Source: Pseudopedobacter sp037968815
Lineage (GTDB): Bacteria; Bacteroidota; Bacteroidia; Sphingobacteriales; Sphingobacteriaceae
Length of the DNA stretch: 64,000 bases
Direction of reading: 5' to 3'
Assembly: GCA_037968815.1 (NCBI GenBank)
Contig: JBBKWF010000013.1
Coordinates: 1 to 64,000, forward strand
Below, one piece after another: positions 1 through 7,737 of the stretch; positions within the stretch are counted from its first letter, which is position 1; each line of letters begins with the position of its first letter. Both the position numbers and the translations under genes were made by a program. Under the pieces are notes generated by a model that worked only from the letters and a program-made list of their open reading frames with translations, was not told the DNA's origin and ran no database searches.

Positions 1-141
1 TATAATGTTACTCAAGGTAAGCAAACGCTAAAGTTTACATTTGGTAATGTACCAACAGGTTACTATACTATTAAAGTTTATGCTAATAAAAGGATATATG
101 CAAGTAAACTATTAGTTGACGGTAAATACGCAGAATTATAA
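1..141 (+). CDS. C-terminal end of a probably secreted protein (partial)
   Basis: An open frame runs from the first base of the window to a TAA at 139-141; the start lies outside. The visible 46 residues are a beta-rich tail with the pattern VPTGYYTIKVYANKRIYASK followed by LLVDGKYAEL. That alternation (G-Y-x-I-K-V, then a basic stretch, then a short hydrophobic strand near the end) resembles the C-terminal sorting domains of type IX secretion cargo, which is plausible given the T9SS genes at the other end of the window. The assignment is tentative: the tail is short and other Ig-like domains end in a similar way. A strong hairpin terminator follows 33 bases later, supporting this as a true gene end. 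Confidence 0.6.
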   Translation, partial: YNVTQGKQTLKFTFGNVPTGYYTIKVYANKRIYASKLLVDGKYAEL

Positions 142-173
142 TAAAGAATAACAACAATAAATAATGCTCTCAT

Positions 174-205
174 AAACCCTCAATGAAAATTGGGGGTTTT
201 CTTTT
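174..205 (+). terminator. Rho-independent terminator after the first partial gene
   Basis: AAACCCTCAA (174-183) pairs with TTGGGGGTTT (190-199), with one G-U pair and a six-base loop, followed by a T-rich run to 205. It separates the partial gene from prfB. Confidence 0.85.
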
Positions 206-257
206 CTAACATTCTGATTCATTCAAAGAATACAGTTTGCAATATTGCTATCCGCTA

Positions 258-290
258 TTGATTAAACTCTGTTTTTAAAATATATATTTG
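258..290 (+). promoter_or_regulatory. Bacteroidota-type promoter of prfB
   Basis: The -7 box TATATTTG (283-290) fits the TAnnTTTG consensus; a TTG at 258-260 is a possible -33 element. Only four bases separate the box from the ATG at 295, so the transcript would be leaderless or nearly so. The -33 part is weak. Confidence 0.55.
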
Positions 291-294
291 CAAC

Positions 295-1384
295 ATGACA
301 AAAGAAAATCTGCAGGATTTAAGAGATAGAATAACGTCTCTGAGGAGGCATCTTTGACGTTGATGCGAAATTAGAAATACTACGAGAAGAGGAAGCAAAA
401 ACTTTAACCTCCACGTTTTGGGATAATCCCAAAGAAGCTGAGAAGGTTTTAGGCGCTATAAAATCAAAGAAAATTTGGACTGATGCTTATGCTACTGCAG
501 AAACTGCGGTGGAAGATTTAGCAGTGCTTTTGGAGTTTTATCAGGCTAATGAAGCCACTGAGGAAGAATTAAGCGAAAGCTACCAGCAAACTATTGTAGC
601 TATTGAAGAACTGGAATTTAAAAATATGCTTTCGGCTGATGAAGATCAACTGAGTGCTGTTTTACAGATTACCGCTGGGGCTGGAGGCACAGAAAGTTGC
701 GATTGGGCGGCTATGCTGATGCGGATGTATACCATGTGGGCCCAAAAAAATGGTTATAAAGTAAGCGAACAAGATTTTCAGGAAGGTGATGTTGCGGGTA
801 TAAAAACGGTTACTTTACAGTTTGACGGTGATTTTTCTTACGGATATTTAAAAGGTGAAAACGGGGTGCATCGTTTGGTGCGGATTTCTCCATTTGACTC
901 AAACGCTAAAAGACATACTTCTTTTGCTTCGGTTTATGTTTACCCATTGGTAGATGATACTATCGAGATTGATGTTAACCCAGCCGATGTAGAGTTTGAA
1001 ACCTTTAGAGCAGGTGGAGCAGGTGGACAAAATGTGAATAAAGTGGAAACCGCGGTAAGGTTACACCACAAGCCATCGGGCATTATTATCAAAAATCAGG
1101 AATCGCGTTCTCAACTTCAAAATAAAGAAAATGCCTTACGTTTATTGAAGTCTCAGCTTTACGAGATTGAGATGCGTAAAAAAATGGAGCTTTCTAATGA
1201 AATTGAAGGCAACAAAAAGAAAATTGAGTGGGGCTCGCAAATCAGAAACTATGTTTTGCATCCATATAAATTAGTGAAAGATTTAAGAACCGATTTTGAA
1301 ACTTCAAATGCACAAGCTGTGCTTGATGGCGAGTTAGATGAGTTCTTAAAATCGTACTTGATGGAATATGGAGGTAACAACTAA
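295..1384 (+). CDS. prfB: Peptide chain release factor 2 (programmed +1 frameshift)
   Basis: RF2 reads UGA and UAA stop codons and triggers peptide release on the ribosome. The gene begins at ATG 295, runs 20 codons to CTT (352-354), meets an in-frame TGA (355-357) and continues in the +1 frame from GAC 356, so the coding sequence is join(295-354, 356-1384), 362 residues, the usual RF2 length. The stop-codon-reading SPF tripeptide is at about residues 198-200 and the catalytic GGQ at about 243-245, within FRAGGAGGQNVNK. The frameshift is the known autoregulatory device of prfB: low RF2 makes termination at the internal UGA slow and favours slippage. A reading from GTG 509 alone would wrongly look like a truncated gene. 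The next gene starts one base after the stop. Confidence 0.96.
343..358 (+). promoter_or_regulatory. prfB programmed frameshift signal
   Basis: AGGAGG (343-348) lies three bases upstream of CTT (352-354), followed by TGA C (355-358). This has the same architecture as the Escherichia coli prfB site (SD-like hexamer, three bases, CTT TGA C). The SD-like hexamer helps drive slippage of the peptidyl-tRNA from CUU to UUU. This is one of the clearest SD sequences in the window. Confidence 0.93.
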
Positions 1385-1385
1385 T

Positions 1386-2297
1386 ATGAAAAAGAGAATC
1401 AGTCTTGTTTTAATATTGTTTTTATTTACCGGAATGGCAAACGCTCAAAAAGTAATGGACTTATATCCATCAAAAACCCCAAATTCGATAGAAGCAAAAG
1501 ACTATTTGGAGGAAAGTGTGGTTGGTTCAGACGGGATGTTGAGAATAGGTAAAGTTTTTGAGCCTAAACTTATTGCATACTTTGCAGAAAAACCTAACGG
1601 AACTTCTGTAATTATTTGCCCTGGCGGTGGTTATAAAATTCTAGCTATCTCGCATGAAGGTTATGAAATTGCTGAGGAGTTTAATAAAAGAGGAATCACT
1701 GCTTTTGTTTTAAAATATAGATTGCCCTCTGATGAGATAATGGTTGATAAAACAATTGGTCCTTTACAGGATGCACAACAGGCCATTAAAACAGTGAGAG
1801 AAAATGCTGCAAAATGGAACCTCGATCCTAATAAAGTTGGAATTATGGGTTTTTCTGCCGGTGGACATTTAGCCTCTACACTTTCTACACATTTTTTGAA
1901 AGCAGTTATTGATAATGTAGATAGTATTTCACTTCGTCCCGATTTTTCAATATTAGGGTACCCAGTAGTTACCATGGGTGCTTTTACACATAAAGGATCA
2001 AAAGAAAATTTATTAGGTAAAAACCCAACAGAAGCTCAAGTAAAAGAATACTCAAACGAGTTGCAGGTTACGCAAAATACTCCACCAACATTTTTGTTTT
2101 TGGCTAATGATGATAAATCTGTTCCGTCAGAAAATAGCGCTAATTATATGCTAGCCTTAAAAAAACACGGAGTGCCTGTTGAAGCACACTTTTATAAAGC
2201 CGGCGGACATGGTTTTGGTTTGAACAATAAAACCACCAAAGAAAACTGGTTTTTAACTATGATGGATTGGATGCAGTCTATGAAATTAACTGACTAA
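1386..2297 (+). CDS. Exported alpha/beta hydrolase (esterase-like, BD-FAE type)
   Basis: A 303-residue protein. An ATG at 1368 is possible but overlaps prfB; the ATG at 1386 directly opens a signal peptide (MKKRISLVLILFLFTGMANA, cut before QKV), so it is chosen. The fold is alpha/beta hydrolase: oxyanion motif PGGGY near residue 80, nucleophile elbow GFSAGGH with Ser at about 157, acid Asp in LANDDKSVP near 242, and catalytic His in GGHGFGL near 275. The family includes acetyl-xylan and feruloyl esterases, so a role in deacylating carbohydrate or plant-derived esters in the periplasm is likely, but the substrate is not readable from the sequence. It follows prfB by one base and may be co-transcribed. 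Its stop overlaps the stop of the convergent SirB1-like gene by four bases. Confidence 0.85.
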   Translation: MKKRISLVLILFLFTGMANAQKVMDLYPSKTPNSIEAKDYLEESVVGSDGMLRIGKVFEPKLIAYFAEKPNGTSVIICPGGGYKILAISHEGYEIAEEFNKRGITAFVLKYRLPSDEIMVDKTIGPLQDAQQAIKTVRENAAKWNLDPNKVGIMGFSAGGHLASTLSTHFLKAVIDNVDSISLRPDFSILGYPVVTMGAFTHKGSKENLLGKNPTEAQVKEYSNELQVTQNTPPTFLFLANDDKSVPSENSANYMLALKKHGVPVEAHFYKAGGHGFGLNNKTTKENWFLTMMDWMQSMKLTD

Positions 2298-3154
2298 TCT
2301 TCAAAAACAGCTAACAACTTTATTAACTCTTTAGCCTTGTCATTAGCTCCTTCTTTTTCGTAGGAGCTAATAAGGTTTCTTAAAACTCTTTTTATAATTT
2401 CTGTGTTTGAGCAAGGCTCATAAAAAAAGCTTTCGGGTTTAATTTGTAGCTGACGTAAAAATTGGTCTATATCTCGTTTCCCGAAAATGTAGCCTTTGTT
2501 AAATACATTGATGTAAAATAGAATTCCTGGTTCTTTTTCTTTCTGTTCAAACTCATCAACATAAGCCAGTATAAAGTGTTGGGGTAAATTAACGCCATAA
2601 ATAGGGATATCCAGTTTCTGCGCAATTACCGAATAAATAATGGCCAAAGAAATCTGATTTCCTTTTTTGCTTTCTAAAACCTGACTTAAATAAGAATTTT
2701 GAGGACTTTTGTGATTTTTAGTATTGCCAGAAAACCCGTATATATTATAAAATATATGGTTTAGTAGTTTTACTTTTTCAGCAGGACTAGACTCGTACAT
2801 CATTTGCAACCAAACATCTCTTTTAATTGCATCAATTTGGTTAATTACCTTCTCTTCATCTAAATCAGGGTATTGGTACCTGTTGATAATTAAAAAGCCA
2901 CGTAATAAATCAAAACCACCACTTTGGTGCCATAGCGCTAAATCCTCTCTAACATTTTGGTATTGTATTTTATGGACAACGTTTTCAATACGTTCTTGCA
3001 AAATGGCATCAAAAGAATTTTCCCAAGCACTTTCTAAATAGCTAATTACTTCATTACCGTAGGATAATAATTTACCTTCCACATGATCAAATATCTGTGG
3101 GTCTGGGTCATCTAATAGCTTTATTAAAGAATTGAGCTCATTTTTGTTCAACAT
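2294..3154 (-). CDS. SirB1/transglutaminase-like protein
   Basis: A 286-residue cytosolic protein without a signal peptide. The central part (about residues 80-230) matches the SirB1 N-terminal, transglutaminase-like family: GNQISLAIIYSVIAQKLDIP, then GVNLPQHFIL and INVFNKG. The C-terminal 50 residues are helical and repeat-like (RVLRNLISSYEKEG, AKELIKLL), as in SirB1 proteins, which end in TPR-like helices. At the position where true transglutaminases carry the catalytic Cys the sequence reads NQIS, so classic papain-like catalysis is not expected; this is usual in the family. Function is unknown. It converges on the esterase gene with a four-base overlap of the stop codons and no room for a terminator between them. 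Confidence 0.75.
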   Translation of the reverse strand: MLNKNELNSLIKLLDDPDPQIFDHVEGKLLSYGNEVISYLESAWENSFDAILQERIENVVHKIQYQNVREDLALWHQSGGFDLLRGFLIINRYQYPDLDEEKVINQIDAIKRDVWLQMMYESSPAEKVKLLNHIFYNIYGFSGNTKNHKSPQNSYLSQVLESKKGNQISLAIIYSVIAQKLDIPIYGVNLPQHFILAYVDEFEQKEKEPGILFYINVFNKGYIFGKRDIDQFLRQLQIKPESFFYEPCSNTEIIKRVLRNLISSYEKEGANDKAKELIKLLAVFED

Positions 3155-3255
3155 AATTTTGGTTTTTTAATTGCCAAGCTTAAAAGTAGGTCTTATTGTT
3201 GCATTTGAATTAATTGCTTCGGCTAAATGTTACTAAATTGTTATTTTCGCAAGCT

Positions 3256-4041
3256 ATGTTTAATACCACTTTAACTAAAAATTACATAAAGCACATTTTG
3301 AGTGCTAAAACCCGTCATGGTACACACTCGCCTTTTGTGTATAATTTAGTTGATAATGTAATTTACGATTTTAAAGATAAACCCGAATATCAAAAGATAG
3401 AAAAACTGAGGGAAAGTCTTTTAAATGATCCTCGTTCAATTACGGTGACAGATTTGGGTGCAGGTTCACATGTAAATAATCAACGTAATAAAAAAGTTAA
3501 AGCTATAGCAAAAAATGCTTTGAAGCCTAAGAAATTAGCCCAGCTGCTTTTTCGTTTGGCTAAAGAATTTGAGCCTAAAAACTTACTAGAGCTTGGGACT
3601 TGCTTAGGTGTTACTACTGCTTATTTTAGTGAGGCTTTACCAAACGCATCTATCACCTCTATGGAAGGTTGTCCGCAAACAGCTACCATTGCTCAAGAAA
3701 ATTGGGAAAAGCTATCCATCAAAAATACGGAGGTTATAGTTGGTAATTTTGATGATACTTTACCAGCGATGATTGACCGTCAAGACCAGCTTGATTTTGT
3801 TTTTATAGATGGCAATCACCGTAAAAAAGCCACCCTTAACTATTTTAATTTGTGCTTACCCAAAGTGCATGAAGACTCGGTTCTTATTTTTGATGATATT
3901 TACTGGAGCAAGGGTATGGAAGAAGCTTGGAATCATATTAAAGCACATCCAGATGTTACGGTAACCATTGACTTATTTTGGATTGGTTTAGTTTTTTTTA
4001 GAAGCGGGCAAGCCAAGCAGGATTTTAAAATAAAGTTTTAA
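3256..4041 (+). CDS. Class I SAM-dependent methyltransferase (O-methyltransferase-like)
   Basis: A 261-residue cytosolic protein. The frame opens at TTG 3214, but ATG 3256 is the better start because a promoter-like TATTTTCGC lies just upstream and the extra residues look non-coding. The SAM-binding glycine motif is LLELGTCLGVTTAYFSEALP, followed by acidic SMEG and a FVFIDGNHRKKATLNYF motif resembling the metal/substrate region of caffeoyl-CoA-type O-methyltransferases. A later IFDDIYWSKGMEEAW motif is typical of the same group. The N-terminal third (HGTHSPFVYNLVD) is characteristic of Bacteroidota homologues. The methyl acceptor is unknown. It stands alone, divergent from the SirB1-like gene. 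Confidence 0.78.
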   Translation: MFNTTLTKNYIKHILSAKTRHGTHSPFVYNLVDNVIYDFKDKPEYQKIEKLRESLLNDPRSITVTDLGAGSHVNNQRNKKVKAIAKNALKPKKLAQLLFRLAKEFEPKNLLELGTCLGVTTAYFSEALPNASITSMEGCPQTATIAQENWEKLSIKNTEVIVGNFDDTLPAMIDRQDQLDFVFIDGNHRKKATLNYFNLCLPKVHEDSVLIFDDIYWSKGMEEAWNHIKAHPDVTVTIDLFWIGLVFFRSGQAKQDFKIKF

Positions 4042-4181
4042 GAAACTAGATTTAAGGTTCCGGATTAGACTATATATCAATCTGTTCGCTCCATAAGTAA
4101 TGGCAATCAAAAAAAAACCTGTCATTTTAAAAAACTTGGCATAACAATAGTATCTTCATTTATAAATCAGAATAATTATTC

Positions 4182-5249
4182 ATGAAAACTTTACCTGTAA
4201 CCGCCAAAAGATCTCTAGAACTCTTAGGCTTATTTCTATTGGGCTATATTACTATGGTAGCCAGCAATATTATAATGCCGTTACTTTTAGCATTCTTTTT
4301 AAGCATCTTACTTTTGCCCATACAACGTTTCTTAGTAAAAAAGAAATTCCCAGAATCGTTATCTATTTTAACACCCATTCTTTTTCTTTTAATTGTAGTA
4401 GCGGGATTAGTTTGGTTTTTTTCTGCTCAGATTCAGATTTTAGTTAATGATTTTCCGCAGATTAAAAAGAATATAAATATTCACCTTAACTCTTTAAGTA
4501 ACTGGATTAGTGGTTTTACTAACTTCTCTACCACCCAACAAGTAGCGTTTATAAGCGAGCAGAGTAACAAAGTACTTAACAGTACCGGTGCTATTCTTGG
4601 GAGTGTTGTTGGTTCTGTTTCAGGGGCATTTATTTTCTTCGGATTACTGCCAATTTATATTTACCTGATTTTGGCTTACAAAAACTTATTGTTAAAGTTT
4701 TGTATCATGTGGTTTAGTGATGAAGATTTGCCTAATGTAAAAGCAAGTATTCAAGATATTGAAAGCATTATTCAAAGTTATTTAGTAGGCCTATTGATAC
4801 AAATTGCTTACATCACAATTTTGTTAGGTGGTACGCTTTGGATTATCGGTATTAAACACGCTTTGCTAATTGGGGTGTTATTCGCAATACTGAATTTAAT
4901 CCCTTATATAGGAGCGCTGTTTGGTAATATTTTGGGTGTTATGTTAACAGTGAGTTCTTCTCAAGAGCTTTGGCCAATATTCACAGTTTTAATTGTAATT
5001 GCAGTTGTTCAATTTTTAGATAACAATATTTTGATGCCACGTATTGTAGGTTCAAAAGTTCAGATTAACAGTTTGGTGGCTATTGTGGGGATTGTAATTG
5101 CTGGTAACCTAGCAGGTGTTGCTGGAATGTTTTTAGCATTACCTATTATTGCCGTATTAAAAATTGCCTTTGATAGGACTAAATATTTTGAAAAATGGGG
5201 GGTGCTTATTGGTACAGATGTTCCGGATGATAACCCTTTGAAAGATTAG
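4182..5249 (+). CDS. AI-2E family transporter (PerM/UPF0118)
   Basis: A 355-residue integral membrane protein with about eight hydrophobic segments: a pair near the N-terminus (LLGLFLLGYITMVAS, IIMPLLLAFFLSILLL), one at about 65-85, a long soluble insert, and a C-terminal block with the family signature AILNLIPYIGALFGNILGV followed by QFLDNNILMPRIVGSKVQINSL. Members have been linked to autoinducer-2 export or ion antiport, but in Bacteroidota the substrate is not established. A paralogue lies at 18764-19786. It is transcribed alone and ends at a bidirectional terminator shared with the convergent barrel gene. Confidence 0.85.
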   Translation: MKTLPVTAKRSLELLGLFLLGYITMVASNIIMPLLLAFFLSILLLPIQRFLVKKKFPESLSILTPILFLLIVVAGLVWFFSAQIQILVNDFPQIKKNINIHLNSLSNWISGFTNFSTTQQVAFISEQSNKVLNSTGAILGSVVGSVSGAFIFFGLLPIYIYLILAYKNLLLKFCIMWFSDEDLPNVKASIQDIESIIQSYLVGLLIQIAYITILLGGTLWIIGIKHALLIGVLFAILNLIPYIGALFGNILGVMLTVSSSQELWPIFTVLIVIAVVQFLDNNILMPRIVGSKVQINSLVAIVGIVIAGNLAGVAGMFLALPIIAVLKIAFDRTKYFEKWGVLIGTDVPDDNPLKD

Positions 5250-5260
5250 TGAATTAAGTT

Positions 5261-5305
5261 AGCTTTTTAAGTACTTGGCTTTATAGTTTAGGTGCTTAAA
5301 AAGCT
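5261..5305. terminator. Bidirectional terminator between convergent genes
   Basis: AGCTTTTTAAG (5261-5271) is the exact reverse complement of CTTAAAAAGCT (5295-5305). Three more base pairs (one G-U) extend the stem inward, leaving a loop of about 17 bases. The right arm overlaps the stop codon of the minus-strand gene. Confidence 0.7.
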
Positions 5306-6423
5306 TCTCCTAAAGAAATATAAAAGCCACTAATTCTTTTTTCACCGATAGGCTTTTCTCCCAACGCATAGTCAAGTCTTAAAGCTAAACCTTTTTCTAA
5401 ATCAAAGAAAAATCTTGCTCCAAGCCCGTAAGTAGGTTTAAAGTCAGTATTGTTAAAACTGTTTTGTCCGTATACTTTACCAGCTCCGCCAAAAGCAACT
5501 AAACCCAATCTTGGTGTTGGTCTAAAACGTAGCTCTGCTTGCGAGGTAATTAAATTTTCATCTCTAAATCTTCCGCTGTAGTAACTACGCATAAACTGAT
5601 CATTACCTAATTGCCTTAAATTGTAAAACGGGACGGCTTTATCGGTTATTAAACCTTCGTAAGTGATGTTTAAAGCTAAGTTTAGTGTTTTAGTTAGGGT
5701 ATAGAAATTACGAATGTCTGCCGTAATTAAACTTCCGTTATAATTTGGTGAGCCAAAAAAATTGGGCGCATAAGCATATTGTAACCTAGCATATAAACCT
5801 TTTGATGGGTACGGAACGTTATCTCTAGAATCGTAAAAAGAAGTAGCTTTAAAAAACATAAACTGACCGCCATCTCTGTCCACAAAATTTGGGTTGGTGC
5901 TGTAAATTCCCCCAATTTCCTTATCGGTAAACTTCTGATTTTCGTATTCAATCCCTCCGCCTAGGTAAAAATGCCTGTAAACTTCCCGCTCTAATTCACC
6001 ATTAAGTTTAAATCGACGTAAGTTTATTTTGTCCTCGTCGGCCAATGCCGTTTGGTTTCCAATCCCATAAAAGTTAAAAGGTTGGTTTAAAAACTTGGCT
6101 TCGGCTATGTAATGATATTTATTGCCAGATGTCCAAACATCGGTTTTAAAACTAACTTGTACTCGCTTTTTAGTGCTAAAGCCAATTACACCATAAGCTT
6201 GTGAAGCTTTAATATTAGGATCGTTTTTATCAGTATAAAAAGAGTAAATGCCTGCAGCGCCCAATGTTAAGCCAGCTTCTTGCGAATAAGCAATCAAAGG
6301 GACCGGTAAAAAACTGTTATGGCGTGTAGTATCGTCTGAAAATATTTTATTGAAAATTTTCTTTTGTGCGCTTAGCTGTAATGACGTTAGAACAAGTATT
6401 AAAACGTAAAGTGTTTTTTTCAT
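5296..6423 (-). CDS. Outer-membrane surface-antigen barrel (BamA/TamA-type, no POTRA)
   Basis: A 375-residue protein with a signal peptide (MKKTLYVLILVLTSLQLSAQ). The rest is an outer-membrane beta-barrel of the bacterial surface antigen family: alternating aromatic strands, the segment SFYDSRDNVPYPSKGLYARLQ, which matches the D-x-R-x-x-x-x-P-x-x-G motif of BamA-type barrels, and a terminal ALRLDYALGEKP followed by GFYISLGEAF, a C-terminal strand ending in Phe as expected for barrel insertion. There are no POTRA domains, so it is not BamA itself; the size fits the metallophosphatase-associated or patatin-associated barrels and stand-alone D15 proteins. It is monocistronic, and its role is unknown. 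Confidence 0.8.
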   Translation of the reverse strand: MKKTLYVLILVLTSLQLSAQKKIFNKIFSDDTTRHNSFLPVPLIAYSQEAGLTLGAAGIYSFYTDKNDPNIKASQAYGVIGFSTKKRVQVSFKTDVWTSGNKYHYIAEAKFLNQPFNFYGIGNQTALADEDKINLRRFKLNGELEREVYRHFYLGGGIEYENQKFTDKEIGGIYSTNPNFVDRDGGQFMFFKATSFYDSRDNVPYPSKGLYARLQYAYAPNFFGSPNYNGSLITADIRNFYTLTKTLNLALNITYEGLITDKAVPFYNLRQLGNDQFMRSYYSGRFRDENLITSQAELRFRPTPRLGLVAFGGAGKVYGQNSFNNTDFKPTYGLGARFFFDLEKGLALRLDYALGEKPIGEKRISGFYISLGEAF

Positions 6424-6459
6424 CGATAAGAATTGATCTTGATTATGAGTTTTAAAATT

Positions 6460-6515
6460 AGCCTTGGCATTAAGCCTTTAGCTTTCTGCTTACCACTTTC
6501 CAAAGCGTTTAGCTT
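6460..6515. repeat. Dispersed short intergenic repeat (degenerate copy)
   Basis: Between the divergent barrel and deoxyhypusine-synthase-like genes the sequence reads TTGGCATTAAGCCTTTAGC, then TTTCTGCTTACCACTTTCC, then AAAGCGTTTAGCTTAAAA. It shares the CTTTAGC/CTTTCAGC-like units with intergenic copies at 7605-7640, 7701-7736, 28528-28577 and 33790-33836. Similarity was judged by eye, and this is the weakest copy. Confidence 0.35.
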
Positions 6516-6587
6516 AAAAACAGACGCAATATAAAGGTTTAATCGCCATCAAAAAACAAAGCTTTTCGTTCAATCAAGGTAAAAGCT

Positions 6588-6595
6588 TATTTTTG
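6588..6595 (+). promoter_or_regulatory. -7 box of the deoxyhypusine-synthase-like gene
   Basis: TATTTTTG fits TAnnTTTG and lies 19 bases before the ATG at 6615, implying a leader of roughly 12 bases. No clear -33 TTTG is visible. Confidence 0.55.
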
Positions 6596-6614
6596 CAAAA
6601 AAAAGGAAATTAAT

Positions 6615-7595
6615 ATGAGTACTCAAAGAGGTCCAATTTCTCAGTTTATAGAGAAAAACTATTTGCACTTTAATGCAGCTGCATTAATGGATGCGGCAAA
6701 AGGATACGAAACCCATTTAGATGAGGGTGGTAAAATGATGATTACCCTAGCAGGTGCAATGAGTACCGCAGAGTTGGGGATTTCTTTGGCCGAAATGATA
6801 AGGCAAGATAAAGTCTCTATCATTTCTTGCACAGGTGCAAACTTAGAAGAGGATATTATGAATTTGGTTGCGCACTCACACTATAAACGCGTACCAAATT
6901 ACCGTGATTTAAGTCCTCAGGATGAGTGGGATTTATTAGAAAACCACTATAACCGTGTTACAGACACTTGTATCCCAGAAGAAGAAGCTTTCAGAAGATT
7001 ACAAAAGCATATCGAAAAAATATGGACGGACGCAGAAGCTGCTGGCGAACGCTACTTTCCACATGAGTATATGTACAAAATGCTTTTAAGTGGCGACTTA
7101 GAGCAATATTATGAAATTGATCCAAAAAATTCTTGGATGTTAGCTGCAGCAGAAAAAAACTTACCAATTGTAGTTCCAGGATGGGAAGACTCTACCATGG
7201 GTAATATTTTTACCTCTAATGTTATTAAAGGGAAATTAAAAGCTTCAACCATGAAAAGTGGTATCGAGTATATGGCTTGGTTGGCAGATTGGTATCCAAA
7301 AAATTCTGGAGGTAAAGGAGTAGGGTTTTTCCAGATTGGCGGTGGTATCGCCGGTGATTTTCCAATTTGTGTAGTACCAATGCTTTATCAGGATATGGAA
7401 ATGGAAAACATTCCTTTCTGGAGTTATTTCTGTCAGATTTCTGATTCTACCACTTCTTACGGTTCTTACTCAGGTGCAGTACCTAATGAAAAAATTACGT
7501 GGGGAAAATTGGATATAAACACGCCAAAGTTCATTGTGGAGTCTGATGCTACTATTGTTGTTCCATTAATGTTCGCTTGGATTTTAAAACAATAA
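6615..7595 (+). CDS. Deoxyhypusine synthase family protein
   Basis: A 326-residue protein homologous to deoxyhypusine synthase, which in eukaryotes and archaea moves the aminobutyl group of spermidine to a lysine of eIF5A using NAD. Visible motifs include MMITLAGAMSTAELGISLAE, SIISCTGANLEEDI, GGGIAGDFPI and SYFCQISDSTTSYGSYSGAV. The motif KITWGKLD places a lysine at about residue 298 where the enzyme forms its imine intermediate, so the catalytic residue is kept. Bacteria have no eIF5A; some bacterial members make homospermidine from polyamines, so a polyamine reaction is the best inference. The exact substrate cannot be read. It is a single gene between its own promoter and a strong terminator. 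Confidence 0.85.
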   Translation: MSTQRGPISQFIEKNYLHFNAAALMDAAKGYETHLDEGGKMMITLAGAMSTAELGISLAEMIRQDKVSIISCTGANLEEDIMNLVAHSHYKRVPNYRDLSPQDEWDLLENHYNRVTDTCIPEEEAFRRLQKHIEKIWTDAEAAGERYFPHEYMYKMLLSGDLEQYYEIDPKNSWMLAAAEKNLPIVVPGWEDSTMGNIFTSNVIKGKLKASTMKSGIEYMAWLADWYPKNSGGKGVGFFQIGGGIAGDFPICVVPMLYQDMEMENIPFWSYFCQISDSTTSYGSYSGAVPNEKITWGKLDINTPKFIVESDATIVVPLMFAWILKQ

Positions 7596-7604
7596 TTTTT
7601 TCAA

Positions 7605-7736
7605 GAGCTGAATGCACAAGGCTTAAAGCTAAAAGCAATACAATGTTTTATAAAAAATGGAATTTATCGAATGATAAATTCCATTTTTTGTTTCCACACA
7701 GGCTTTCAGCCTTGAGCTTTTCGCCTTCAGCTTTTT
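7605..7736. repeat. Imperfect 130-base palindromic element around a terminator
   Basis: AGCTGAATGCACAAGGCTTA (start 7608) on the left and the reverse complement of the right end (AGCTGAAGGCGAAAAGCTC, then AAGGCTGAAAGCC; positions 7701-7735) are similar inverted copies flanking the perfect hairpin at 7652-7689. Both ends belong to the dispersed CTTTCAGC-type repeat family of this window, here in opposite orientations. Confidence 0.45.
7652..7690. terminator. Bidirectional terminator, 17-bp perfect stem
   Basis: AAAAAATGGAATTTATC (7652-7668) pairs perfectly with 7673-7689 around the loop GAAT. A-run and T-run flanks make it work for both the plus gene ending at 7595 and the minus gene ending at 7738. 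Confidence 0.9.
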
Positions 7737-7737
7737 C

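Noticed and set aside
509..1384. Reading prfB as a 291-residue gene from GTG 509
   Set aside because: The codons from ATG 295 and the CTT-TGA-C frameshift site continue it in frame to a standard 362-residue RF2; the short form would lack the N-terminal domain.
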